Assembly (NCBI GenBank): GCA_016932015.1
Contig: JAFGDQ010000070.1
Coordinates: 62,001 to 126,000 of the forward strand
Reading direction: 5' to 3'
DNA: 64,000 nucleotides
Source: Spirochaetota bacterium
Lineage (GTDB): Bacteria > Spirochaetota > UBA4802 > JAFGDQ01
Each line of letters opens with the position of its first letter. The stretch's first letter is position 1. The translations under genes and the position numbers were made by a program. Positions 41,235 through 50,767 of this stretch are shown one piece after another. The notes below the pieces were generated by a model that was not told the DNA's origin, ran no database searches, and saw only the letters and a program-made list of their open reading frames with translations.

Positions 41235-42530
41235 ATGATTGAAAGATATTCCAGACCAGAAATAGCGAGCATATGGACATTAAAGAACAAGTTCAGAATA
41301 TGGCTTGAAATTGAAATCGCAGCCTGTGAAGCACAGGCTGAATCAGGAATAATACCTGAAGAGGATCTGAAGATCATAAAGGATAAAGCTGACTTTGACC
41401 TTGAAAGAATTGAAGTAATTGAAAATGAAGTTCATCACGATGTGATTGCTTTTCTGACCTCAGTTTCGGAATTTGTCGGCTCTTCAGGCAGATATATTCA
41501 TTACGGGCTTACCTCAAGCGATATCGTTGATACTGCTCAATCAATACAGATGAAACAGGCGGGAAATATTTTACTCAAGGATATTGACGGCCTGCTGGCT
41601 GTTTTAAAAGCACAGGCTTTAAAATACAAAAACACACCGTGCATGGGAAGGTCGCACGGAGTGCATGCCGAACCTACAACTTTCGGGCTGAAAATCGCTC
41701 TTTACTTCAAGGAATTCGAACGGAACAGAGAAAGACTGCAGAAAGCAATTGAAAATATTTCCTATGGAAAACTGTCAGGAGCAGTCGGTAGCTTCAGCAA
41801 TATTTCTCCTGATATTGAAAAGGCTGTATGCGAAAAACTCGGACTCAACCCTGCGCCTATATCTACACAGATTCTGCAGAGAGACAGGCATGCGGAGTAT
41901 ATGTCAGCGATTGCCATAACAGCTGCAAGCCTTGACAAACTGGCTACTGAAATTCGACATCTGCAGAGAACAGAAGTCAGAGAAGCTGAAGAGCCATTCC
42001 GGAAAGGGCAGAAAGGTTCATCTGCAATGCCTCATAAAAGAAATCCCATTCTTTCAGAAAGAATTTCAGGGCTTTCAAGAATCATAAAAGCTAATATGAA
42101 TGTTGCTCTGGACAATATCACACTCTGGCATGAAAGGGATATTTCGCATTCATCTGCCGAAAGAGTAATACTCCCGGACTCTACCATTACCCTCGATTAT
42201 CTGCTGGATAAAATGACATTTATAATCGGCAACCTGCATGTTTATCCTGAAAATATGATGAGAGATATTATTAAAACCGGCGGACTGTTCTATTCACAGT
42301 CGCTTCTCTTAAGCCTTATAGAAAAAGGAATGACAAGAGAAGATGCTTATCTGCTTGTACAGGAAACGGCAATGCGTGTATGGGGAGAGGAAGGAACGCT
42401 GAAGGAGCTTGCGGAAAAAAATCCGAAGATAAGCGGATTACTGGGAAAAGAGGAAATGGAACGTATTTTTAATCTGAATAAATACCTTAAAAATATTGAT
42501 TATATATTCAAAAGGGCCGGGCTGGAATAA
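41235..42530 (+). CDS. purB: Adenylosuccinate lyase
   Basis: GRSHGVHAEPTTFGLK, GSSAMPHKRNPI. Confidence 0.97.
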   Translation: MIERYSRPEIASIWTLKNKFRIWLEIEIAACEAQAESGIIPEEDLKIIKDKADFDLERIEVIENEVHHDVIAFLTSVSEFVGSSGRYIHYGLTSSDIVDTAQSIQMKQAGNILLKDIDGLLAVLKAQALKYKNTPCMGRSHGVHAEPTTFGLKIALYFKEFERNRERLQKAIENISYGKLSGAVGSFSNISPDIEKAVCEKLGLNPAPISTQILQRDRHAEYMSAIAITAASLDKLATEIRHLQRTEVREAEEPFRKGQKGSSAMPHKRNPILSERISGLSRIIKANMNVALDNITLWHERDISHSSAERVILPDSTITLDYLLDKMTFIIGNLHVYPENMMRDIIKTGGLFYSQSLLLSLIEKGMTREDAYLLVQETAMRVWGEEGTLKELAEKNPKISGLLGKEEMERIFNLNKYLKNIDYIFKRAGLE

Positions 42531-42543
42531 CCCCGCCCTTTTG
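42510..42543. terminator. Bidirectional terminator hairpin between purB and V-ATPase K
   Basis: AAAAGGGCcGGG...CCCcGCCCTTTT; stem begins inside the last purB codons. Confidence 0.7.
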
Positions 42544-42567
42544 CGTACAAATTATATTTTCATGTAC

Positions 42568-42996
42568 TTATTTTAAAGTTCCCAGCAAGAAAACCATAAC
42601 AAACAGAGCAACTGTTTCAATAACACCGACAACCATTATATAGTTACCAAAACCTTTGCCGGTTTCAGCCAGCGCATCTGAACCATTGGCACCCGCTCTG
42701 CCCTGAAAAAAGGCTGACATCCCTATAGCAATACCCCCGAAAACTCCGGCAAACAGTTTGGCTGACGGATCTGTATTAGCTGCGCTTAATATTGCATTCA
42801 TAAGGATCATACCGTATATGGTCTGCGACAATGGTGCACCGACAAAAGCCACCAGGAGAAACGGGGCCGGCCTGTTTTGAACAAAGCACTTTTTCCACGC
42901 TCCTATAGCAGCCATACCCGCTGCACCAGTACCCAATGCCGATCCGCACGCTGAGAATGTAATTGCAGCAACATAACCGAGAAATTCAAGATTCAT
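42568..42996 (-). CDS. V-type ATP synthase subunit K (proteolipid)
   Basis: Two glycine-rich hairpins (GSALGTGAAGMAAIGAWKK; GGIAIGMSAFFQGRAGANGSDALAETGKGFGNYIMVVGVIETVALFVMV). Confidence 0.95.
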   Translation of the reverse strand: MNLEFLGYVAAITFSACGSALGTGAAGMAAIGAWKKCFVQNRPAPFLLVAFVGAPLSQTIYGMILMNAILSAANTDPSAKLFAGVFGGIAIGMSAFFQGRAGANGSDALAETGKGFGNYIMVVGVIETVALFVMVFLLGTLK

Positions 42997-43048
42997 TTTT
43001 TTCTCCTTTTGATTTTCACTTTATTATTTATCAAGATCTGCAGCATAG

Positions 43049-43090
43049 CCGCTTTTAAGCGGTTTGGCCGCCGGCGGCAAAGCCGCTTTT
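43049..43090 (-). promoter_or_regulatory. GC-rich alternative-hairpin element in the 5' region of the subunit K cistron
   Basis: CCGCTT-TT-AAGCGG (43049-43062), 12-bp palindrome GCCGCCGGCGGC (43067-43078), CCGCTT (43083-43088). Confidence 0.5.
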
Positions 43091-43178
43091 TAGTATTTTT
43101 AAAATTCAATGAGATGTATGACTATTTATAGATGCAAACGTCTATTATTTTTCACACAAATAAAGTCATGCACCACAT

Positions 43179-44996
43179 TTACTCTTCCGCAATTTGGCGC
43201 TTTTTAAACGGTTTAAAAGCAAAGCCCGACCATTCCATGCTCAGGTGGCCGGAAAACTCCAGCATATTCAGCCTTACACCGTGGACAATCAGCGACATGC
43301 ATCCGAGTATTATATTCAGCCCATGGCCGAAAAACAGTATCAGTGCCGAGCCGATTACGGCAGCAACTCCGGAACCGAGAGAAGCAGCCATCGCATTAAA
43401 ACTCTTGGCCACCTCAACTGTTGCAAGGCCTACCGCAAACAGCCTTACATATGAAACAACATCAGAAAAAAAACTTACACTGTTTATTGCAATCAGGATA
43501 AGGCTTGAGAAACCGTCTTTTATGCCTTTAATGAAATTACCATTCTGTTCACAAAAAAGAATTACAAGCGCAAGCCCCCCTGCAAGCATCCAGATGGCAA
43601 AAGAAGGCATCTCAATCTTTAATACGAGATTACGGATCAGCATGAATAATGACCAGATAAAAGAAAGCCTGCCGATTTCCGCAACCGCTTTCAGTGAAGG
43701 CAGCAGACGGATAAAATTCAGCAGGTGCGCCACACTGAGATGAACAGTGCCAATAATAAAACATAGATTCATAATAACCTTGTCAGCTCCTGCGTCAGCC
43801 GGAGCAAAACTCGAGATGGCCGGAATTACCATCCAGGACAAAGCCTTATGCTGAGCAAATGACTCGACACCGAACCAGGTTCCTGTTATCGCACCCCAAA
43901 TTATAGTTGCAATACTCGTAATTGAAAGAAGCAGAAACGGTTCAAAAGACGCCTTTCTGAATTTCAGCCTTCCTATTATGGTAAAGATAAGGAACAGCAG
44001 GCCGTAGCCGGCATCGCCTATTATCATTGCCCAGAAAAAGCTGAAAAAAACCAGAAACCAGATGCTGATATCAAATTCCTTATATCCGGGAATTGTCCCA
44101 AGCAGATTAAATACAGGGGATATTGCCTTTACCCATTTTGGATTTTCGACAAGTGTAGGAATATTGTCATCCTCTGCCGGATCCGTAATCATAAGTCCCC
44201 ATCCGTTTTTCGAAGCAAGGCTCTTAATTTTACCGGTTTCCCTCTCGGGAATAAAGCCTGTTAAATATGAGACCTTGCCTTCACTTGTCATGGTATTTAC
44301 GGCATACTCGAATTCAAGATATGTATCAATCTCTTCTATAGCGTGCTCAAAATCCTTTTTATAAATTTTCAGCTTTTCAAGTTCTTTCTTAATGGATTCT
44401 CTTTCCGCGGTTTTATTTTTCAACTGCTGCTGAAGTTCGGTAAGAGACTGCGCAGGCAGCAGTACTTCATCATAAGGAATATTATCAGCTTCAATTTTTT
44501 TTGTAAGTACAACGGCTGTTCTTATCAGAACTTTGGTTCTGTTGATTACAAATGTATCAAGATTATCAGGAAGATTATTGAACTGATCATCATTCAGTTC
44601 AAGAAGCTTTATGGTCAGGCCTTTTTCCTTTAATGTATCTATTTCGCTGAAACTGAAATCACCCCAGGGCAGAATTTTATTTATATCACGATCAAGCTGT
44701 GAAATTTCATCCTTACATGCGGACTGCCTTGTTATTAAATCCTGAATTTTATGCGCAAGTTCCAGATTATGTTCCAGGTCATTCCCGCTGAGTTTTTTAT
44801 CCGACTTCTCTGACTCCGGCAGAACTGATACTGCCTTTTCCAGTATGGATTTCTTTTCCAGCAATGCTGAAATCCTTTCATTTTCATCGCCGGTCAGGTC
44901 AAGATGCATAATGCCCGCATCTCTAAGCCTTTCCATGGATTCTTCAACATCCGAATCCAGTACAACAAGCGATGTTTTTTTCATCTTTACAATCAT
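43179..44996 (-). CDS. V-type ATP synthase subunit I
   Basis: 605 aa; FSFFWAMIIGDAGYGLLFLI, DVVSYVRLFAVGLATVEVAKSFN, FGHGLNIILGCMSLIVHGVRLNMLEF. Confidence 0.95.
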   Translation of the reverse strand: MIVKMKKTSLVVLDSDVEESMERLRDAGIMHLDLTGDENERISALLEKKSILEKAVSVLPESEKSDKKLSGNDLEHNLELAHKIQDLITRQSACKDEISQLDRDINKILPWGDFSFSEIDTLKEKGLTIKLLELNDDQFNNLPDNLDTFVINRTKVLIRTAVVLTKKIEADNIPYDEVLLPAQSLTELQQQLKNKTAERESIKKELEKLKIYKKDFEHAIEEIDTYLEFEYAVNTMTSEGKVSYLTGFIPERETGKIKSLASKNGWGLMITDPAEDDNIPTLVENPKWVKAISPVFNLLGTIPGYKEFDISIWFLVFFSFFWAMIIGDAGYGLLFLIFTIIGRLKFRKASFEPFLLLSITSIATIIWGAITGTWFGVESFAQHKALSWMVIPAISSFAPADAGADKVIMNLCFIIGTVHLSVAHLLNFIRLLPSLKAVAEIGRLSFIWSLFMLIRNLVLKIEMPSFAIWMLAGGLALVILFCEQNGNFIKGIKDGFSSLILIAINSVSFFSDVVSYVRLFAVGLATVEVAKSFNAMAASLGSGVAAVIGSALILFFGHGLNIILGCMSLIVHGVRLNMLEFSGHLSMEWSGFAFKPFKKRQIAEE

Positions 44997-44998
44997 AA

Positions 44999-45592
44999 TT
45001 ACACCTGAACCAGTTTGTTCTTGGCAATCTTTCCGCGTACAACAGCAGCTGTCTGCTGATCACCCATATAAATTTGAATTACTCTTATATTCTGCTTTGC
45101 TTCAGGAATCTTTACCTTTTCAAATAAATTAACACGCTGTGAAGTTATTCTCAATTCCTCTTTTAAAAGATCCATCTGCCTTGTAAGTATCTGGAGCTCG
45201 GCAATAATGAGGCAGATGCGTTTCAACTCATCAACAGCTCTGTCAACCCATAAAGGCATTATAAAAAGATCATAGGAGATATCTTCAAAAGTCGCATCCC
45301 TGAATATCGGGATGTCAATTCCTGCAACATTTCCGGAGTCTGTAATAACTTCTTTTAATTTTACCAGATCCTTTACTCCCGGATCTTCACCGAAAACATG
45401 CACCCATTTAAAAATTGACTTTTCAATAAAATGCTTTTCAGACAATCTCTCTTTATATTTTGCTTCAATTGTCTGAATCTCAAACTGCAACTGCTGTTTC
45501 TTTAAAAGCAATGTCGGAAGATACCTGTTGAAACGCTTCAGGTCATCCTTCTGTCTTTTAAGTTCATTTTTTGTAAGCTTTATTTTAGCCAT
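44999..45592 (-). CDS. V-type ATP synthase subunit D
   Basis: 197 aa, KIKLTKNELKRQKDDLKRFNRYLPTLLLKKQQLQFE; position in operon. Confidence 0.92.
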   Translation of the reverse strand: MAKIKLTKNELKRQKDDLKRFNRYLPTLLLKKQQLQFEIQTIEAKYKERLSEKHFIEKSIFKWVHVFGEDPGVKDLVKLKEVITDSGNVAGIDIPIFRDATFEDISYDLFIMPLWVDRAVDELKRICLIIAELQILTRQMDLLKEELRITSQRVNLFEKVKIPEAKQNIRVIQIYMGDQQTAAVVRGKIAKNKLVQV

Positions 45593-45754
45593 AATTATAT
45601 TCTCTTAAATATAACCTTTTATTCCCAAACCGGAATTGAAAGCGATCTCCCATCAACAGAGTCAGGAGCATTATACCTACGGATTTTTCAGTGTGCCCTG
45701 AGCCTTTATCAAAGGGCGCATAAAACATCACAGATCAATCCTCTATGCAGCCTG

Positions 45755-47050
45755 TTATTGTTTCGGCCAGTATTTATCCGTAAGGCCTGTTCTCATGCCT
45801 GTCTCTTCAGGTGTAAAACAGTCAGCCAGAATCTCCCAGCCTTTATCCAGAGCTTTTTCCAGCGGAATATTCACTGAAAGGTCCATCAGCTCGTTTTCAA
45901 AAAGATCTCCGTATTTCAATAGTTTGTCGTCCCAGTCTGACATACGGAATCCCATTGATTTCTTTTCAAGAGTTTCTTTATAGGAGGCATACAACTTAAT
46001 CATACCATCCATTAAAGAACGATGGTCGTCTCTTGTATCATCGTTTACCAGCTGTTTTAATCTCGAAAGCGAACCGAAAGGTTCAATCCTGCCGTTGCTT
46101 AGATAGAACTGGCCTTCTGTAATATAACCTGTATTGTCAGGAACAGGATGTGTTACGTCATCACCCGGCATTGTTGTTACAGCCAGGATTGTAATTGAGC
46201 CCTGTCCTTCAAAGTCAACAGCCTTTTCATAACGTGATGCCAGCTGGCTGTAAAGGTCGCCCGGATATCCCCTGTTTGAAGGAACCTGCTCCATTGTAAT
46301 TGCGATTTCTTTCATAGCGTCCGCGAAGTTGGTCATATCACTGATAAGCACCAGGACCTTTTTCCCATTAAGTGCGAATTTCTCGGCAACAGCGAGTGAA
46401 ATGTCTGGAACCATAAGGCATTCAACAACAGGGTCTGACGCAGTATGGACGAAAAAGATCGACCTGCTTAAAGAGCCGCCCTCTTCCAGTTTTTCCTTAA
46501 AGAAAAGATAATCGTCATACTTAAGTCCGCATCCGCCTAAAATGATCAGGTCAACTTCGGCCTGCATTGCGATTCGCGCAAGCAGCTCGTTATACGGTTC
46601 TCCTGAAGTTGAAAAAATAGGCAGCTTCTGTGATTCTACAAGAGAATTGAAAAGGTCGATCATCGGAATACCAGTCCTGATCATGTTCCTCGGAATAATT
46701 CTCATTGCCGGGTTAACCGAAGGACCGCCTATTTCAATAAGATTCTCTTCAAGTGCCGGTCCGTTATCGCGGGGATTACCACTGCCGTCAAAAATACGGC
46801 CCATTAAATTATCGGAAAAGGAAACCATCATTGATCTGGAAAGGAAGCGTACTTCGTCACCTGTTGATATTCCCCTGCCTCCGGAAAAAACCTGTAGTGA
46901 TACCTTATCTCCATCAAGAAGAATTACTTCCGCCAGGGACTTGCCGTGTGCTGATGTTATTTCCGCGAGTTCTCCGTATTTAATTCCCCCGGCACGAACA
47001 GTTATAACATTTCCTTTTATCTCTTCTATCCTGTTGTATATCTTTCGCAT
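45755..47050 (-). CDS. V-type ATP synthase subunit B
   Basis: [45 protein letters not shown]. Confidence 0.97.
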   Translation of the reverse strand: MRKIYNRIEEIKGNVITVRAGGIKYGELAEITSAHGKSLAEVILLDGDKVSLQVFSGGRGISTGDEVRFLSRSMMVSFSDNLMGRIFDGSGNPRDNGPALEENLIEIGGPSVNPAMRIIPRNMIRTGIPMIDLFNSLVESQKLPIFSTSGEPYNELLARIAMQAEVDLIILGGCGLKYDDYLFFKEKLEEGGSLSRSIFFVHTASDPVVECLMVPDISLAVAEKFALNGKKVLVLISDMTNFADAMKEIAITMEQVPSNRGYPGDLYSQLASRYEKAVDFEGQGSITILAVTTMPGDDVTHPVPDNTGYITEGQFYLSNGRIEPFGSLSRLKQLVNDDTRDDHRSLMDGMIKLYASYKETLEKKSMGFRMSDWDDKLLKYGDLFENELMDLSVNIPLEKALDKGWEILADCFTPEETGMRTGLTDKYWPKQ

Positions 47051-47076
47051 CTTTTTCCCCTGATTATTGAAAAAAA

Positions 47077-48864
47077 TTATTCCGCAAATTTCTTTTCGAA
47101 TCTTTCAATAAGATCGCTCATAGGTTCAGAGCTCTTATTTGTTACCATATCCATTAATTCGGCTTCTGTTTTCCTAAACTCTTCAGTATCCATTGCACTT
47201 CCGTTCCAGTCTAGAAATTTCTGCCTTAACTGGTTAAAGAATGAACGCGCTTCATCTTTATCTGAAAGAGCCAGATTTGACATTATTATCAGAAGCAGTT
47301 TATCAAATACATATTTCTGTCTTTCTTTTGAAGTAGACGCGTCAACTTTATCAAAAGCATTCTGCTGAAGATAAACAGAGTCAAGGAATTCACCTTTAAG
47401 ATACTGAATGAAATCCTCATTGCTTGTACCTTCTTCACCGACAACCTTCATCATTTGTGAAACCTCATCGCCTCTGAAAAGAGCGTTTCTGGCAAAGTCC
47501 GCTTTATCGGCGTTAACACTTCCCGCATATTTGCTCCAGCTGTCCAGAGGATGAATCGCAGGATACCTTCTCGCATCGGAACGCTCCCTTGAAAGCCCGT
47601 GAAAAGCGCCGACAACCTTAAGTGTCGCCTGTGTCACCGGTTCCTCGAAGTTACCGCCTGCAGGACTTACCGTACCTCCAATCGTGACCGAACCGATGCT
47701 TCCGTCCATATTCTCGACGATTCCGGCCCTTTCATAAAAAGTAGCAATTACTGATTCAAGATAAGCAGGAAAAGCCTCTTCTCCCGGAATCTCTTCAAGA
47801 CGGCCTGACATCTCTCTCATAGCCTGTGCCCATCTTGATGTAGAATCGGCAAGCAGCAGTACATTAAGGCCCATCTGCCTGTAATATTCAGCAATTGTAA
47901 CAGCAGTATAAACAGAAGCTTCACGTGCAGCAACAGGCATTGAGCTTGTATTACAAATAATAACTGTTCTTTCCATCAGGGATTTTCCGGTTTTCGGGTC
48001 AGTTAATTCCGGGAATTCCCTCAAAGTTTCAACAACTTCACCTGCGCGCTCACCGCAGGCCGCGATTATTACTATATCCACATCCGCATAACGGCTTGTC
48101 AGCTGCTGAAGAACCGTTTTACCGGCTCCGAAAGGGCCCGGAATACAGTAGGTGCCGCCGAGTGCGACAGGAAACAAAGTATCAATGATTCTGATCTGCG
48201 ACACCATGGGGTCGACCGGCTTCAATCTTTCTTTATAAACATCAACAGCTTTCTTAACCGGCCATTCAAAAACCATTGAAACTGGAATGACATTCCCGTC
48301 CTCGTCTTCAAGCTCGGCAATCTGCTGCTTTACAGTATATTCGCCTTTATCAGCTATCGATTTTACTTTATAGGTACTGTATAAATTAAAAGGAACCATT
48401 ACCTTGTGCTCGAAAATACCTTCGGGAACGGTTCCAAGAGTATCACCCCGCCTTACTGTATCGCCTGTTTTTGCCCTGGGAGTAAGTTCCCATTTTTTCT
48501 CACTGGAAATCGAATCAAGATAAACCCCCCTATCAAGAAAAAATCCGCATTTTTCCGCGAGCTGCGGAAGCGGATTCTGCAGTCCGTCGAATATCTGCCT
48601 CAGAAGGCCCGGGCCAAGTGCAACCGAAAGCATATTTCCAGTGAATTCCACCTTATCACCAATACCGACGCCTTTGATTATCTCAAAAACCTGCATATCG
48701 GCTATTTTACCTTTAATCCGGATAACCTCAGATTTTAAACGCTTCTCCTGTAAAACAACATACGCAACCTCGTTCAGCAAAACATCGCCTTCAAATTCTA
48801 CAGATACAAGGTTACCATTAACACCAACAACTTTTCCGGTAGTTGCCATATCATTCCTCTCCAA
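47077..48864 (-). CDS. V-type ATP synthase subunit A
   Basis: [14 protein letters not shown]-loop, [31 protein letters not shown]. Confidence 0.98.
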   Translation of the reverse strand: MERNDMATTGKVVGVNGNLVSVEFEGDVLLNEVAYVVLQEKRLKSEVIRIKGKIADMQVFEIIKGVGIGDKVEFTGNMLSVALGPGLLRQIFDGLQNPLPQLAEKCGFFLDRGVYLDSISSEKKWELTPRAKTGDTVRRGDTLGTVPEGIFEHKVMVPFNLYSTYKVKSIADKGEYTVKQQIAELEDEDGNVIPVSMVFEWPVKKAVDVYKERLKPVDPMVSQIRIIDTLFPVALGGTYCIPGPFGAGKTVLQQLTSRYADVDIVIIAACGERAGEVVETLREFPELTDPKTGKSLMERTVIICNTSSMPVAAREASVYTAVTIAEYYRQMGLNVLLLADSTSRWAQAMREMSGRLEEIPGEEAFPAYLESVIATFYERAGIVENMDGSIGSVTIGGTVSPAGGNFEEPVTQATLKVVGAFHGLSRERSDARRYPAIHPLDSWSKYAGSVNADKADFARNALFRGDEVSQMMKVVGEEGTSNEDFIQYLKGEFLDSVYLQQNAFDKVDASTSKERQKYVFDKLLLIIMSNLALSDKDEARSFFNQLRQKFLDWNGSAMDTEEFRKTEAELMDMVTNKSSEPMSDLIERFEKKFAE

Positions 48865-48913
48865 TCTTGATCAAAATATCGCTTCAGCGACAATCCATAA
48901 CATTCCTGATTTA

Positions 48914-49462
48914 TTATTTTTCCGGATTCAACTCCGATGAAAAAGTTTCAACGATCTCATTAAATTTCCGGGATCCCTCTTCTTTATTTATTCTTTTTTT
49001 CCGCCAGAGCAGCTGCAGCTTCAAATAATAGACGAACAGTTTTACTTCGTCAAAATAATGCCCTTTCTCAAGCGCATCAAGAAAACTCCATCTTTCTCTG
49101 TTAAGAATGTCCTCAGCATTGAGCGGCGAATCATCTTCAAAAGCGTCATGTATGAATTTATCATCAATGAACAGTTCAGGGTTATTTCTTAAATACTCAT
49201 CGGGTGATTCATTCTTTTTTCCGGCTCTAAGACGCACGAGACTGTTTCTGAGATTTTTCTCCCAGACCAGCCAGTTATTAAGTGTTTTGTTTTTTATTTT
49301 TTTCTTATCGAGGGCATCCAGGACAGCGGATTTGATTATTTTAAAATCTTTTGTCTTCAGGTTTTCGCCGCATATCTGCAGAAAATTATCAATTTCAGGA
49401 AGTTTCTCCAAATCATAGGTCAAATGCGGGAGAGATGCTACGGCAAAATAGTATTGTGACAT
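48914..49462 (-). CDS. DUF2764-type V-ATPase-associated protein
   Basis: YYFAVASLPHLTYD N-terminus; located between subunits E and A. Confidence 0.8.
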   Translation of the reverse strand: MSQYYFAVASLPHLTYDLEKLPEIDNFLQICGENLKTKDFKIIKSAVLDALDKKKIKNKTLNNWLVWEKNLRNSLVRLRAGKKNESPDEYLRNNPELFIDDKFIHDAFEDDSPLNAEDILNRERWSFLDALEKGHYFDEVKLFVYYLKLQLLWRKKRINKEEGSRKFNEIVETFSSELNPEK

Positions 49463-49463
49463 T

Positions 49464-50075
49464 CTACTTCTCCGAAACTGCTTTGGTGATTATATCCGCC
49501 AGTACGGGGTTAAGATACTGTACAAGGCTTTCAGCAACTCCTTCATCGGTAAAATCATAATATGACTCACCGTCCTTTTCTGAAATTCTGAAACCTGATT
49601 TTATACCCTGATGAACTTTTATTTCAACCCCACTTTTTAATTCGTCTGACAATTTATTCAGAAGGCTCTTCTCAAGCTTTTTACCGTCCTCCCTGGAAAG
49701 CAGGACATCAATTCCCTTATTTTTAACAGACCATTCCTTTATTATTACAGGAATAAGCTCTGAAATCACATCATCCTTAAGCGCCCCGCTTACTTCTTTT
49801 TTTACAAGAGAGTCAAATATGGAAGTCAGCTTTCCTTTTATAGTCAGAATCAGATCGCGCCCGGCCTGTTTAAGTGCATCTTTACCTGTATTCTCCATCT
49901 GCGCCTGTTCATCTTTTGCTTTCGCGATTATTTCTGAAGCCTCTTTTCTGGCTTTTTCTATTATTTCCGAAGCGCTGGTCTTTGCATCCTCAATAATACG
50001 GCCGGCTTTTTCTTCAGCTTCACCTACACCTTCCTTCCTGATCTTTTCAATAAGTTCCTTAAGTTGTATGTCCAT
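49464..50075 (-). CDS. V-type ATP synthase subunit E
   Basis: Long N-terminal amphipathic helix (AEEKAGRIIEDAKTSASEIIEKARKEASEIIAKAKDE) and operon position. Confidence 0.88.
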   Translation of the reverse strand: MDIQLKELIEKIRKEGVGEAEEKAGRIIEDAKTSASEIIEKARKEASEIIAKAKDEQAQMENTGKDALKQAGRDLILTIKGKLTSIFDSLVKKEVSGALKDDVISELIPVIIKEWSVKNKGIDVLLSREDGKKLEKSLLNKLSDELKSGVEIKVHQGIKSGFRISEKDGESYYDFTDEGVAESLVQYLNPVLADIITKAVSEK

Positions 50076-50767
50076 TATAAACCTCTTTTAATTTTTAGAT
50101 AAAAATGCGGGATAAGTTAGAATAAAAATAATTATCTGAATTGCATATACACATATATAAGGATAATAGTTATTAAAAATTCTTTTTATATTATTTATTT
50201 TAAATTAAAACCGGCGAAACATGTCAATTATTCTATAAAATAGCAGACAGATTTCAACAAAAACAAAACAATCTGAAAAGATAATTATTTTTTTACAGTC
50301 GCCGGGCTGAAGTGCTTACTTTTACTAAAAATATTATTTGCAGTTAATTAACATCTGTGCTACACTTACGATTAGATCATATATATAATATAAGGTCAAC
50401 AACTTTCACGTAAAATATTCTGTTTATTTTACAGAAATTCTGAAAAATAATTAATATTTAATTGACTGAAAATCCATGCTTGTACATCAATGGTTTATTG
50501 CTTTAATAAAGCATTTAAAATAATAAAAGTTTGTGTACTTTCTATATCTATGCTGGTTCTTCGAAATAAGTATCACAACATTATCAGGTCCTCTATCACT
50601 ACAATACTCTTACAGGGAAGAATTATATCTTCGAACTCATCAAGACAGGATTATGCATACCTTTTTTAACATTCATAGAAACCGGAAACAATAAAACAGG
50701 GAATTATATATTTAATATTTATCCAATATAATTTAATTTTAAAATTTTATTCTTAGGAACAAAAATA

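Noticed and set aside
43132-43743. 203-aa plus-strand ORF antisense to V-ATPase subunit I
   Set aside because: Shadow ORF of a conserved gene; no recognisable domain.
46542-47063. 173-aa plus-strand ORF antisense to V-ATPase subunit B
   Set aside because: Shadow ORF; Ser/Pro-rich low-complexity translation.
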